Below, piece by piece: positions 14,133 through 23,343 of a DNA stretch of 23,370 bases (its first letter is position 1; the number at the start of each line of letters is the position of its first letter). The stretch comes from a virus. The notes beneath the pieces were generated by a model that was given only the letters and a program-made list of their open reading frames with translations, was not told the origin of the DNA and did no database searches. Both the position numbers and the translations under genes were made by a program. The stretch spans positions 1 through 23,370 of the IMG/VR virus record IMGVR_UViG_3300030329_000089. One strand, given 5' to 3'.

Positions 14133-15948
14133 ACCAACTACACCTATCCCTCTTAAGGGGATGGGGAGTTCCGGACTAAATACTCAGGCTCAAGATTCTA
14201 CTTTGGGACCCGAATGGCTGACTCAGGCCGAAGGAGTGGTGTTTGACCTACAGGGTCGAATAGCTTCCCGTAAGGGTATCAAGATGGTATCTAAAGCCAT
14301 AGCTAGTCCGGTCAAGTCCATAGGTGGGTACATTAAATCAAACCGGACTAGGGAATATTATGCCGGAGCAGGGAACGCAATCTATAAGATAGATACTTCT
14401 ACTAGTCCCTATACCCTCACGGCTCAGACTTTCTCCGGAACCGCACAGACTATATCGGACGCTAACTGGACATGGGTAAACTTTAATGACGAGTTATGGG
14501 GTATCCAGACAGGTCATAAAGTTATAAATTATAACGGTACAAACTGGTACGATAGAGATGATATTCCCGTCAGTGTAGCTACGGCAAATGTAAATGGGGC
14601 CACAAGCAGTACGACAACTTTAGTAGTTGACGGTAATTCAGGTACAATCGAAACCGGGATGTATGTAACTGGCTCCGGTATTTCCGGAACGGTTACTGTC
14701 TCATCTTTATCCGATCAAAATAATCTAGTCCTGTCCTCTGCTCAGTCTTTGAGTAATGATGTTGCGTTGACATTTACTTCTACATACGCCGCACCAGCCG
14801 GAGTAACTACCTTTGACCCCTCATGTGGCCTTGGTGACTTTGGACGTATGTGGTACGGAGGGATTACTGAAGCACCCGGAGTTGTTTATTATTCAGATAA
14901 CCTTATAGGGGAAAAATTAAACGGTGGGGCTGCTGGTTCTATTGATCTTAAGACAGTATGGGGTAACGATGAAGTAGTGGGACTAGGTTCCATTATGGAC
15001 AAGATTGTGATATTCGGTAAACAGAATATTGCAATTTATTCCGGAGCTTCTAACCCGTCCTCTATGGCTCTTGAAGAAGTCATTAAGGGTACGGGGTTAG
15101 CAGGGAAGGACAATATAGCTTATGTAGGTACGGACATATTATTCCTTAGTTACGAAGGTTTAATGTCCTTGGGCAGACTTCAGCAAACGGACGGTAAGGC
15201 TCCCATACAGGATTTATCGGTAACTGTCCGTAACGATCTTGTGGGTATCTTATCTTCCGCTACTGTAGCAAACATTAAAACTGCTTATTATCCGGAAGAC
15301 GGTTTATTAGTTATATTCATGCCGGACGAAAAGAAGGCTTATGTATTTGATGTCAAGATACAGTCAGCTTCACCAAGAGTAACTACATGGCCCTTTACTA
15401 CGGCTCCTTTATGCGGATTGGGTACTATTGACGGTAAGTTATTTATGGGTTTACCTACGGGAGTAGCTGAATACTCAGGTTATCAGGACGCAACCATTAC
15501 TTCCGATGGATCGGGCGGCTGGACCACTACGACTTCTAACTACAGTTATGTATTTCAGACTTCTTGGTTAGACTTAAATTCACCTACCTTTGCTAAAATT
15601 ATTAAGTCCGGACTTTTTGCAATCACCGGAGGAAGAGGGGCCAGTTCCACAATATCGGTCTATAAAGATTTTGAACTAGGCACTCCTTACTCCAAGACTA
15701 TTTCCCTTGTGTCCGGAGTGACCATATCGTTATACACACAGGGAGGTGACGGTGCGGCATTGGTAGCCGGAACAAGATCATTATATGATACGGCTAAATA
15801 CGGAGCTTCTGCTGGTCCCAAGGACTACAAAGTTTCTCTAGGTAGAACGGGGAAAGTAATTAAATTAAAGATGGATACGACAGTCGAGGGGCATTACTCA
15901 AGTTTGACTGATGCAACATTATTAACCAAACAGGGCAAGATAAGGTAG
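14122..15948 (+). CDS. Tail nozzle / stabilisation protein (beta-propeller type)
   Basis: This 608-residue protein resembles the tail tubular/stabilisation proteins that plug the tail tip. It opens with G-S-S-G-L-N-T, then L-x-P-E-W-L-T-Q-A-E-G-V-V-F-D-L-Q-G-R-I-A-S-R-K-G (28-52), the characteristic start of this family. Many short beta repeats follow, ending in aromatic-rich strands. Residues 155-221 look like a separate inserted domain. The body contains W-G-N-D-E-V-V-G-L-G-S-I-M-D-K-I-V-I-F-G-K, typical of nozzle propellers. ATG 14122 overlaps the adaptor gene and has only a weak ribosome site, so coupling is likely. P22 gp10-like stabilisation and SU10 nozzle proteins are the closest ideas. 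Confidence 0.78.
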   Translation: MPAKPTTPIPLKGMGSSGLNTQAQDSTLGPEWLTQAEGVVFDLQGRIASRKGIKMVSKAIASPVKSIGGYIKSNRTREYYAGAGNAIYKIDTSTSPYTLTAQTFSGTAQTISDANWTWVNFNDELWGIQTGHKVINYNGTNWYDRDDIPVSVATANVNGATSSTTTLVVDGNSGTIETGMYVTGSGISGTVTVSSLSDQNNLVLSSAQSLSNDVALTFTSTYAAPAGVTTFDPSCGLGDFGRMWYGGITEAPGVVYYSDNLIGEKLNGGAAGSIDLKTVWGNDEVVGLGSIMDKIVIFGKQNIAIYSGASNPSSMALEEVIKGTGLAGKDNIAYVGTDILFLSYEGLMSLGRLQQTDGKAPIQDLSVTVRNDLVGILSSATVANIKTAYYPEDGLLVIFMPDEKKAYVFDVKIQSASPRVTTWPFTTAPLCGLGTIDGKLFMGLPTGVAEYSGYQDATITSDGSGGWTTTTSNYSYVFQTSWLDLNSPTFAKIIKSGLFAITGGRGASSTISVYKDFELGTPYSKTISLVSGVTISLYTQGGDGAALVAGTRSLYDTAKYGASAGPKDYKVSLGRTGKVIKLKMDTTVEGHYSSLTDATLLTKQGKIR

Positions 15949-15957
15949 GAGTAGATT

Positions 15958-16740
15958 ATGGCATTCTCATGGACAGATTTAGTACCGTCAGTTGTAGGAG
16001 CAGGGTTAGGATTACTGGGGACTAAACTTCAGTCCGATGCCGCTTTGGACGCAGAGGAAGCAAGAGCCGCTGCACTAGAAAGAAATGCAGATAGAGCTTT
16101 CGCTGAAGCACAGCCCTGGAGTGTAATCGGTGAAGGCGGTGTAGGCGATTTCGATGAGGATAGCCGTACTGCTTTGATGCAACTGTCCCCTGAACTACAG
16201 GCAATTTACTCTGGAGCTTTAGGCCGAAGTGGTCTATGGGGGGAACAGGCGATGGCCCTTGGAGCTAACCCCTTTGCCGCCGCAGATGCTTTTTATGACC
16301 AGCAACAAGCTTATTGGGAACCTAAAGAACAACAACTAAGGACCGATGCTGAGACACGTTTACTTGCTCAAGGAAGATTAGGTGGTACGGGTGGTCAAAG
16401 ACAACTAGGGGAACTAGAGAGTTCAATCCTACAGGCTCAAGGGCAACGTAGAACGGATGCTTTAAACCAATCACAACAATTAATAAATACTTTACTGGGT
16501 AGAGAATCAGCCGATATAGGTCAAGCCATAGGACTTCTTAATATTCCCATACAGTACGGTAATATGGGTAGGGGCATAGGTGGTGACTTAGGTAAAGCTG
16601 CTGCTTATGGTCTGGAGTCCAGAGCCACAGGTGCAAAAGCTTTAGCTGACGCTAGGGGCGTAAGTCCTTGGGGTTCTACACTAAGTGGCCTGTCCGGTCT
16701 GTTTACTACGCCCAGAGCTAAATCGGTTTTTGGAGGTTAG
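15958..16740 (+). CDS. Putative internal virion / DNA ejection protein 1
   Basis: A 260-residue protein with a hydrophobic glycine-rich helix at 8-22 (P-S-V-V-G-A-G-L-G-L-L-G). An alanine and arginine-rich helix (30-52) follows, then the segment Q-P-W-S-V-I-G-E-G-G-V-G-D-F-D-E near 52-67. The Q-P-x-x-V ... G-x-x-x-F-D pattern is one I associate with small ejection proteins of marine podoviruses. The central part is glutamine-rich helix with G-R-L-G-G-T-G-G-Q-R. AGGAG at 15945-15949, overlapping the previous stop, supports ATG 15958. It opens the five-gene block that closes the window; membrane insertion during DNA entry is the expected role. Confidence 0.6.
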   Translation: MAFSWTDLVPSVVGAGLGLLGTKLQSDAALDAEEARAAALERNADRAFAEAQPWSVIGEGGVGDFDEDSRTALMQLSPELQAIYSGALGRSGLWGEQAMALGANPFAAADAFYDQQQAYWEPKEQQLRTDAETRLLAQGRLGGTGGQRQLGELESSILQAQGQRRTDALNQSQQLINTLLGRESADIGQAIGLLNIPIQYGNMGRGIGGDLGKAAAYGLESRATGAKALADARGVSPWGSTLSGLSGLFTTPRAKSVFGG

Positions 16741-16743
16741 ATA

Positions 16744-17580
16744 ATGGCTACTTGGACTGAAGTCGGATTAAGACTTAACCCTGATGATCCGGCACAGGGA
16801 TTATTAGGGGACACAGCTATCCTTGGAAATCCTTGGATGGAGGAGTGGCTTCAGGCTAGGGGTGCAGATAATCTTCTTAAAAGAAATTTCCCTGATGCAG
16901 TCCCTGAACAACCGGAAATACTTAAGGGTGCTACCGGACTATTTGATTCTCTAGGTAAAAAACCTAAAGCAATTTTCGGTGGGGATAGTGAAGGAGGAAG
17001 TCCAGTAGGTGATCCTACTCCAGTAGATTTAAGCGGTCTAACTTTAGGGGGTAGAAGTTTATCTTCTCTTGGAGCTTCTTTAGCAAGTCCCATAAATGCA
17101 GCCCATACTGTAGGAGCTTTGGGAGGATTATTCGGTCCTATTGGTGGTGTCATAGGTACTGGACTTGGAGCTTTAGCAGGGTCCTATGCAGTAGATGATT
17201 TAATATCTAACACTACTGGATATAATCCGGACGTATCTGCTTGGGATCAATTTATTAGCGGTATGACATTCGGACAATTTGGAAAAAGTGGTGACCAACA
17301 AATGCAAGAAGAGTTTGACGCTTTTAGTGGTATGGATAATATGTTTGGTGGTGATGATGCCAAGGACCCAACAAAAGCATTTGAAATGTCTGACTTAGAA
17401 CAAATGCAAAAAGAAGCGTTGGAACGTGCAGCCGATCCATTTAGTGAATATGCACAAGAAGATACTTACCAAGAAGCTATACAAAGTTATCAAGATCAAG
17501 TAGCAGAAGCTAATCAAGACGATCAAATGGGGCCGGGAGATGAAGGTCCCGGTCAAGACGCATTAGGAGGAATAACATAA
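16744..17580 (+). CDS. Putative internal virion protein 2 (glycine-zipper hydrophobic centre)
   Basis: A 278-residue protein of mixed character: a hydrophilic N-terminus, then a glycine and alanine-rich stretch near 112-150. There, G-A-L-G-G-L-F-G-P-I-G-G-V-I-G-T-G-L-G-A-L-A-G-S resembles a glycine zipper able to insert in membranes. The C-terminal 90 residues are acidic and glutamine-rich (Q-D-Q-V-A-E-A-N-Q-D-D-Q). No enzyme motif is seen. GGAGG about 8 bases before ATG 16744 is strong. Position between two other ejection-type proteins implies the same class; family not recognised. Confidence 0.6.
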   Translation: MATWTEVGLRLNPDDPAQGLLGDTAILGNPWMEEWLQARGADNLLKRNFPDAVPEQPEILKGATGLFDSLGKKPKAIFGGDSEGGSPVGDPTPVDLSGLTLGGRSLSSLGASLASPINAAHTVGALGGLFGPIGGVIGTGLGALAGSYAVDDLISNTTGYNPDVSAWDQFISGMTFGQFGKSGDQQMQEEFDAFSGMDNMFGGDDAKDPTKAFEMSDLEQMQKEALERAADPFSEYAQEDTYQEAIQSYQDQVAEANQDDQMGPGDEGPGQDALGGIT

Positions 17581-19103
17581 TGGCTAAGATGAACCCATAC
17601 GGCGGTAGTGATTGGGGAGGTCTGTTCGCTTCTCAAGGGAACACTCTGAATGACGTAAGAGCAAAGATAGGTCAGGAAAGAGAAGCAAAAGTCAGACAGG
17701 CTTATGCCGATGCGATCCAAGGTGGAGGTAGTCTCAATGCTGCCCGTATAGCCAGAGCCGCCGAACAACAAAAACAAATGATGATGGGTGTAGCACAAAA
17801 TCTATTTGGTTCCGAAGACGGTATTATAAGTCAGGACCCTCGTTTAGCTAGAGCGGCTAAGAGGGATAAAGATCGTCAGGAAATAACTTCTATTCTTGGT
17901 ACATATACTGATCCTAATTCTGTGGATGGCTCTAGGATTTCTGAAGCAGAAATGAATCAGGGCTTTAGTGAATTAATGAAACGTGGGTATATAAGGGAAG
18001 CTAAAGAGTTTCTTGCTATGGCTCAATCAATGGGCGGTGAACGAAGAGCCGATATAAGTAGTGGATTAGAACAGGATAAGTTTAAATTAGATAAATTAAT
18101 TGCTACAGAAGATATTGATATAAAGAGAGGCAACTTAGCTATAAATGAATTTAACGCTAAACATAGACAAAAAATTGATTGGGCTACTCTTGATGTCAAG
18201 AAAGATGATTTAAAAACTAAACGAGATATTTCTTACGCTCAACTAGCATGGGATAAAAACAAATCCCGTAGGTCTCAAGATGAAATAGAAAGATCAAATA
18301 GAGCTAGAGAAGCACTAAGGAAGACAGGGCATGATATAGACAGAGAAGGTAATGTAATTAAATGGAAACAGGTAAATGATGCAGACAGAATTAATACTGA
18401 AAAATTAGCACAGACCGATAGGGACTTTAAATTAAGATCACGGATAGCTGATTTTGAACGATCATTCAAAACTAAGTCCTTTGAGTGGGAAAAGGAAATG
18501 GACAGGATTAACAATGATCTTAAGAAACAAGGTCTGGAAATTCGTAGAGAAGGAAACCGTATTCAGTTAGTGGGTATTGAGACTACGGCTGAGACAGCGG
18601 ATAAGAATAGAAACGCACAAATTATGCTTGCAAGAGAAAAAATACTGTCCAGTGAAAATATGAATCGTTATAATGAGCTAGGGAAAAACCAAAGGGCTGA
18701 ACTTGACCGTGAACTTAGGAAAAGTTTAGATGATGCAAAGACTTTAAGGGATACAAAAACTATAAAAGCTCCTAATGATGATGAGAGGTTAGCAGTTTTA
18801 AATTTTGTTACGACAATAAGAGGAGTAAAGGACCCAAAGACAAATAAAACTGGCCCTAATTTACAAAACAGTTTACAGAAATTTTACGAAAATAGTGATT
18901 GGGGTTCCATTGACTCTGAAAGTGTAGGGACACTTGCAAGTCACGCAAAGAAAATTATGGAATCACATAGAAGAAGAGGAATACCGTTAGAGATAACGGA
19001 GGCAGTTCAAATGATTGTAGAAGCTAATTTAGGTGCTGGTAAATTTGATTTTAAAAGAGGTCCAGTACCTCAAATTACTATTAAGAAAGTGTCAGGGCCT
19101 TAA
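17580..19103 (+). CDS. Putative internal virion protein 3 (charged helical core)
   Basis: This 507-residue protein begins with W-G-G-L-F-A-S-Q-G-N-T-L-N-D-V (12-26). An alanine-rich helix and L-F-G-S-E-D-G-I-I-S-Q-D-P-R-L-A-R-A-A-K-R follow, then S-E-A-E-M-N-Q-G-F-S-E-L-M-K-R-G-Y near 121-137. I associate this opening with marine podovirus internal virion proteins. About 150-420 is highly charged (K, R, D, E, N) predicted helix without hydrophobic core, so it may be extended or coiled. The last 80 residues are more compact. AGGAGG is 8 bases before ATG 17580, one of the best ribosome sites in the window. It overlaps its left neighbour by one base. No catalytic motif is visible. Confidence 0.65.
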   Translation: MAKMNPYGGSDWGGLFASQGNTLNDVRAKIGQEREAKVRQAYADAIQGGGSLNAARIARAAEQQKQMMMGVAQNLFGSEDGIISQDPRLARAAKRDKDRQEITSILGTYTDPNSVDGSRISEAEMNQGFSELMKRGYIREAKEFLAMAQSMGGERRADISSGLEQDKFKLDKLIATEDIDIKRGNLAINEFNAKHRQKIDWATLDVKKDDLKTKRDISYAQLAWDKNKSRRSQDEIERSNRAREALRKTGHDIDREGNVIKWKQVNDADRINTEKLAQTDRDFKLRSRIADFERSFKTKSFEWEKEMDRINNDLKKQGLEIRREGNRIQLVGIETTAETADKNRNAQIMLAREKILSSENMNRYNELGKNQRAELDRELRKSLDDAKTLRDTKTIKAPNDDERLAVLNFVTTIRGVKDPKTNKTGPNLQNSLQKFYENSDWGSIDSESVGTLASHAKKIMESHRRRGIPLEITEAVQMIVEANLGAGKFDFKRGPVPQITIKKVSGP

Positions 19104-21844
19104 TGAACACTTATGAAATAACTTTCGGTAACGATAAGTACGAAGTAACCGCTAATTCCGAAGCGGAGGCTATGGCTGGCTTTCGATCTCAAATGGGTCT
19201 GGATTCTCAAGAAGATACGGATACACAAAAAGAAGACCCGACTACTTGGGAAAACCTTAGTTATGCTTATGATGAAATGGTGGGCTTTGGTGCTAGTATA
19301 GGAGATTACTTAGAATCCGTAGCACCTCTTGGATCAATAGGATTTGACTTTACAGATGGGTTTACTTATTATTCTCCGGACCAAAAATATGGCGAGGGAT
19401 ATTCCGATGCGTCCCCAAAGGAACGTAGGGAAATGATTATGGCTCATCGTGCTAAACTATTAAAGGAAGAATATGGCGAGGACTTTGTTCCGGATAGAGA
19501 TAGTTGGGCCTATACAATAGGAGGGCTTGGTGGAGCCATAGCTGACCCTACAAGTTTACTTCCTATGGGAGCTACATGGAAAGGAGCTACAGCTATAGGG
19601 GGAGCTTTAGGATTTGGTGCAAGTGCAACTGATGACCTACGACAAAATAAAGAAGTGGATTTAACAAAGGCCGCTGTATCTACCGCTGCCGGAGCAGTAT
19701 TGGCAGGGGGAACTAAACTTGGTATAGATAAATTAATGCAAAGAAGTGCTTCAAAAGTTGTAGATAAAGTTAATGCTAAACTTGATGAACGCAACGCTTC
19801 CGGTATAGATACGATTGTAGAGGACATACCTACGATTGCCGAAGAACTAGGGTATTCTCCGGCAAAGGTAGCAAGAGCCTATAGAATATTAGGGGAAAAT
19901 CCCTATGCCCGTACTGTAGATTTATCTGAGAAGTCAGCTACGAAAGCAATTACTGAAGACAGTGCGGTATCCCGAATACATAGTCCGGCATTGGATGATT
20001 TCCTGGGAATACTCTCTACTCAAGTAAGAAATATATCGGAACCTATATACAATAAACTAAGAAAATTTGAATTAGGTATTCATATGAATACTCAAAGTAG
20101 ACTTTTAGATATTCAGGACTTTGCGGAAAATCTACATAAATCACTTACGCCAAGGATGCACGATGATGTATCAATACATTTAGCTAACGGAAGATTCGAT
20201 GAAGTTGAAAGTATACTCTCTCAAAATGCTCCAAAAATGGCAGAAAGTTTTGTTAAGGTAAAGGATGTATTAACTAAAATAGGGGATGAATTAGAAGAAG
20301 TAGGGTATAATATAAACAGAGATAATTTAGAAGGAGATTATTTTCCTCGACAAGTTAAAGACTATAAAGGATTAACAGATGCTTTAGGTGTAGAACGTAA
20401 AGGTTTTTATGATTTACAATTAGAAACCTATGCTAATAAAAAAGGAATACCAGTAGAGGCTATAGACGATGCTACTAGAGATGAAATTTTAAACCAAGCC
20501 GTGAGGGGTTATGCAGTAGATACGAAAGGTCATGTCCCTCGCTTTGTTAAGGAGAGGAAACTAGATAATGTAACTGATGATCTTCTGGAATTCTACGGAA
20601 CACCAGCGGAATCCCTACAGAGCTATGTAAGAGGTGCAACAAATGCTATTGAACGTGGGAAATTCTTTGGTAAATCTGTAGACTTAGATGAAAATGGTAG
20701 TATAGGAGCTTGGTTAAGTAAGGAACTACCCGATATTAAACCCGACGATCAACTTAAACTTCAAGAGTTATTAAAGTCAAGATTTATTTCCGGTGAACAA
20801 ACCGGAGATGAATGGTCCAAGTTGTTAAAGGATACTGGATATGCCGGAACAATAGCTAACCCTATTGCCGCTATAACACAGATTGGTGATATAGGGATAG
20901 CGGCGTATAAGTCAGGTATTTTTCCTACTATTCAAGCAGCACTCCGGATGCCCTTTAGTAAAAAAAGTGCTAAACTTATTGATATAGGTCTGGACAATAC
21001 TATATCTCAAGAGATGGGGAACCCTAGTAAATTTGCTAATGGATTACAGAAGTTATTTAAAGCATCTGGATTTGCACATATAGATAAATTTGGTAAGCAG
21101 ACTATTATTAATGCTGCACTTATAAAGGCTCAAAGACAATCCAGGTCTACTAAGGGAGTAGAAAAACTTAAGGAAAAATGGGGTACGGTTTTTGGCGATG
21201 ATATGAGTACAGTTATTGATGATCTTAAAGCAGGGAATATGACTGACAATGTTAAGCTATTAATGTGGAATGAGTTATCGGATGTTCAACCTGTGTCCCT
21301 AAGTGAAATGCCGAAGAAATACTTAGATAATCCCAATGGTAGATTAATGTATATGCTTAAATCTTTTACACTTAAACAAGTCGATGTTGTCCGTAGAGAT
21401 ATAGTGCAAGAAGCGGCTAAGAAAGGTGCAGGGAATAAAGCAAGAGCCGCTGGAAGAATGTTAAAACTTGCTACATTTCTAGGTTCTACTAATATGGCTA
21501 CGGGTGTAGTAAAGGATATGTTATTAGGAAAGGATGTAGATGTAGATGAGATACCCGAAAGAATGGTATGGGGTTATCTAGGAGTCTACGGCATGAGTAA
21601 ATGGGGATCAAGTAAACTTTTAGAGGACGGTAAATTAGTGGACCGGGCAGCGGATATGGTTACACCAGCGGCCCCTCTTTTAGATGCGGCTGGAGGAGCA
21701 GTTAAGGAAGTTGGAGAAGATGACCCTGACTTCTCAAAACAGTTAAAGAGTGTTCCACTTGTCGGACCCATGATGTACTATTGGTTCTTAGGTGGTGCGG
21801 AAAAATACAATGAAAAGAGAAAGAAGGAAAAATATAACTTATGA
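19103..21844 (+). CDS. Large internal virion protein 4 (putative ejectosome component)
   Basis: A 913-residue protein, the second largest here. The N-terminal 30 residues (M-N-T-Y-E-I-T-F-G-N-D-K-Y-E-V) look like the small strand-rich leader often seen on phage structural proteins. Residues 138-176 are glycine/alanine-rich and hydrophobic, with G-G-L-G-G-A-I-A-D-P-T-S-L-L-P, a motif I associate with the large ejection proteins of podoviruses. Residues 185-210 are a second such stretch. The rest is long charged helix. By position and size it would fill the role of T7 gp15 or gp16, yet I see no E-S-x-Y and G-L-M-Q pair of a lytic transglycosylase. It starts one base inside the previous gene and overlaps the next by ATGA. 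Confidence 0.7.
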   Translation: MNTYEITFGNDKYEVTANSEAEAMAGFRSQMGLDSQEDTDTQKEDPTTWENLSYAYDEMVGFGASIGDYLESVAPLGSIGFDFTDGFTYYSPDQKYGEGYSDASPKERREMIMAHRAKLLKEEYGEDFVPDRDSWAYTIGGLGGAIADPTSLLPMGATWKGATAIGGALGFGASATDDLRQNKEVDLTKAAVSTAAGAVLAGGTKLGIDKLMQRSASKVVDKVNAKLDERNASGIDTIVEDIPTIAEELGYSPAKVARAYRILGENPYARTVDLSEKSATKAITEDSAVSRIHSPALDDFLGILSTQVRNISEPIYNKLRKFELGIHMNTQSRLLDIQDFAENLHKSLTPRMHDDVSIHLANGRFDEVESILSQNAPKMAESFVKVKDVLTKIGDELEEVGYNINRDNLEGDYFPRQVKDYKGLTDALGVERKGFYDLQLETYANKKGIPVEAIDDATRDEILNQAVRGYAVDTKGHVPRFVKERKLDNVTDDLLEFYGTPAESLQSYVRGATNAIERGKFFGKSVDLDENGSIGAWLSKELPDIKPDDQLKLQELLKSRFISGEQTGDEWSKLLKDTGYAGTIANPIAAITQIGDIGIAAYKSGIFPTIQAALRMPFSKKSAKLIDIGLDNTISQEMGNPSKFANGLQKLFKASGFAHIDKFGKQTIINAALIKAQRQSRSTKGVEKLKEKWGTVFGDDMSTVIDDLKAGNMTDNVKLLMWNELSDVQPVSLSEMPKKYLDNPNGRLMYMLKSFTLKQVDVVRRDIVQEAAKKGAGNKARAAGRMLKLATFLGSTNMATGVVKDMLLGKDVDVDEIPERMVWGYLGVYGMSKWGSSKLLEDGKLVDRAADMVTPAAPLLDAAGGAVKEVGEDDPDFSKQLKSVPLVGPMMYYWFLGGAEKYNEKRKKEKYNL

Positions 21845-23343
21845 GTATTAAGGGACTCTTTGATACTATCGGAGATGTCTGGAGTGGTATGTCCACTCTT
21901 GATAAAGTAGCTTTAACATCCTCTCCAATCCCCATAGTAGGTGACGTACTTGGTGGGATTGCTGATGCTACTCATATAGCTACGGAATACGGTAAGACAG
22001 GTAAGATCCCTTGGACAGATGTAGGTTTAGCGGCAACTGGTTTACTTCCGTTTATGCCTCCGGCTGTAGCGGCTCGTAGTGTAAAAGGTGGTCTTAAGGC
22101 TATGGGGGAGAAGGCAGTTAAACACGCTCCCAATAAACTCCCCGGTTATTATAGTGGTGGTAAAGCACAAGCGGCTGTTAGGGGAGCAGCTACCGGAGGT
22201 CTAAACTTATTACAATCAGCTTACTCACCTAAAGCTCAAGGTCTTTGGAGGAAGCATGGTATTTCTCTAACCGATAAAAAGGTCATGGATAAAGCTTTAA
22301 AAACTTCTGAAGAATTATCCGGTAAAGTTTTATCGGACGCACAAAAAATCAAAGCTAGAGATGTAGGGAAAGAAGCTGCTGGACAGATAAATCAAACTCG
22401 TTTATTTAACGAACAATATAAAACCAGAGAAACATTATATGATGTGTTAGACGGAATAGACCAAGCTACGTTTGCTAAGTTTGGGAGAGGGGAGTACGAT
22501 AAAATCATGAGGGCCGCAACTGGTTTAAATAAGGATACTATGAGTGCGGTCTTCAGACAAATGGGGAAGGGACAGGGTATAGATTTAGACGCTAAAGATT
22601 GGCGTATGGCTATACGAAGGCCCTACACTGGTCGAGCTAGTGGAAATTTAAGAACTCCTTTGACTGCCTCAAGGTCTACAATCTACGGTGGTAAAAACAT
22701 ACAGGCAGTAAGAGATTCTTTTAAAGGTAAAAAATTTAAAACTAATTTAGATTTGCTTGACGCTTTAGAGGGTCAGGGGATTAGAGTAGTTAATGATAAA
22801 AAAATAAGGGATGCCGCTAAAAAGGGCAAGGACAATGTAGAAGTAGTCCTTAGTGGAGCGCACGTTACGGACGCTTATGAACTAGGAGGAGTTAATTATC
22901 TAACAGTTATTAAAAAGGACGGTAACTTAGTTTCTTTTGGTAACGATGGAAATAACTTAGCCGCTGTAAAAAATATAGAGTTAAACGCACCAATGGCAGA
23001 TAGGATAGTATCTATAACTCCACCTATGCACCTGAACGTATTAGGTAAAGGTAAAAAAGGACAGACTAAAAAAATACAAAAGGCTATGGAGAAGATAGCT
23101 GATGAAGGAAGGGAAGCAAGAAAACAATCCCTTAAAAAATTAGGCGTGAAGGGACCAGGAAAATCTCTTGCACCCTTAGGACTAAACAGACCTCAATCAG
23201 AATTTATTAGAAAAGTAGGAGGGTTGACAGATAGAGCATACATACCTGTAGCTGGCAATATAGCTGAATCAGGCATAAGAATGTATAAACCTAGTAGAAG
23301 AAGTGAACAAGGTGGATTGTTACCGATAGACCCACTGTTATAA
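21841..23343 (+). CDS. Putative internal virion protein 5 with pre-toxin-like N-terminus
   Basis: A 500-residue protein starting in an ATGA overlap, with AAGGA upstream. Residues 28-80 (S-P-I-P-I-V-G-D-V-L-G-G-I-A-D-A ... G-L-L-P-F-M-P-P-A-V-A-A-R) are hydrophobic and resemble the segment before the toxin domain in polymorphic toxins, or simply a membrane-active ejection segment. The middle is helical and charged. Residues 333-405 form a compact strand-rich region containing N-V-E-V-V-L-S-G-A-H and N-Y-L-T-V-I-K-K-D-G-N-L-V. The last 90 residues are very basic (K-G-K-K-G-Q-T-K-K) and end with P-I-D-P-L-L. Complete in the window: TAA at 23341-23343. No recognised enzyme; ejection protein is the safest label, DNA-associated by charge. 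Confidence 0.6.
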   Translation: MSIKGLFDTIGDVWSGMSTLDKVALTSSPIPIVGDVLGGIADATHIATEYGKTGKIPWTDVGLAATGLLPFMPPAVAARSVKGGLKAMGEKAVKHAPNKLPGYYSGGKAQAAVRGAATGGLNLLQSAYSPKAQGLWRKHGISLTDKKVMDKALKTSEELSGKVLSDAQKIKARDVGKEAAGQINQTRLFNEQYKTRETLYDVLDGIDQATFAKFGRGEYDKIMRAATGLNKDTMSAVFRQMGKGQGIDLDAKDWRMAIRRPYTGRASGNLRTPLTASRSTIYGGKNIQAVRDSFKGKKFKTNLDLLDALEGQGIRVVNDKKIRDAAKKGKDNVEVVLSGAHVTDAYELGGVNYLTVIKKDGNLVSFGNDGNNLAAVKNIELNAPMADRIVSITPPMHLNVLGKGKKGQTKKIQKAMEKIADEGREARKQSLKKLGVKGPGKSLAPLGLNRPQSEFIRKVGGLTDRAYIPVAGNIAESGIRMYKPSRRSEQGGLLPIDPLL

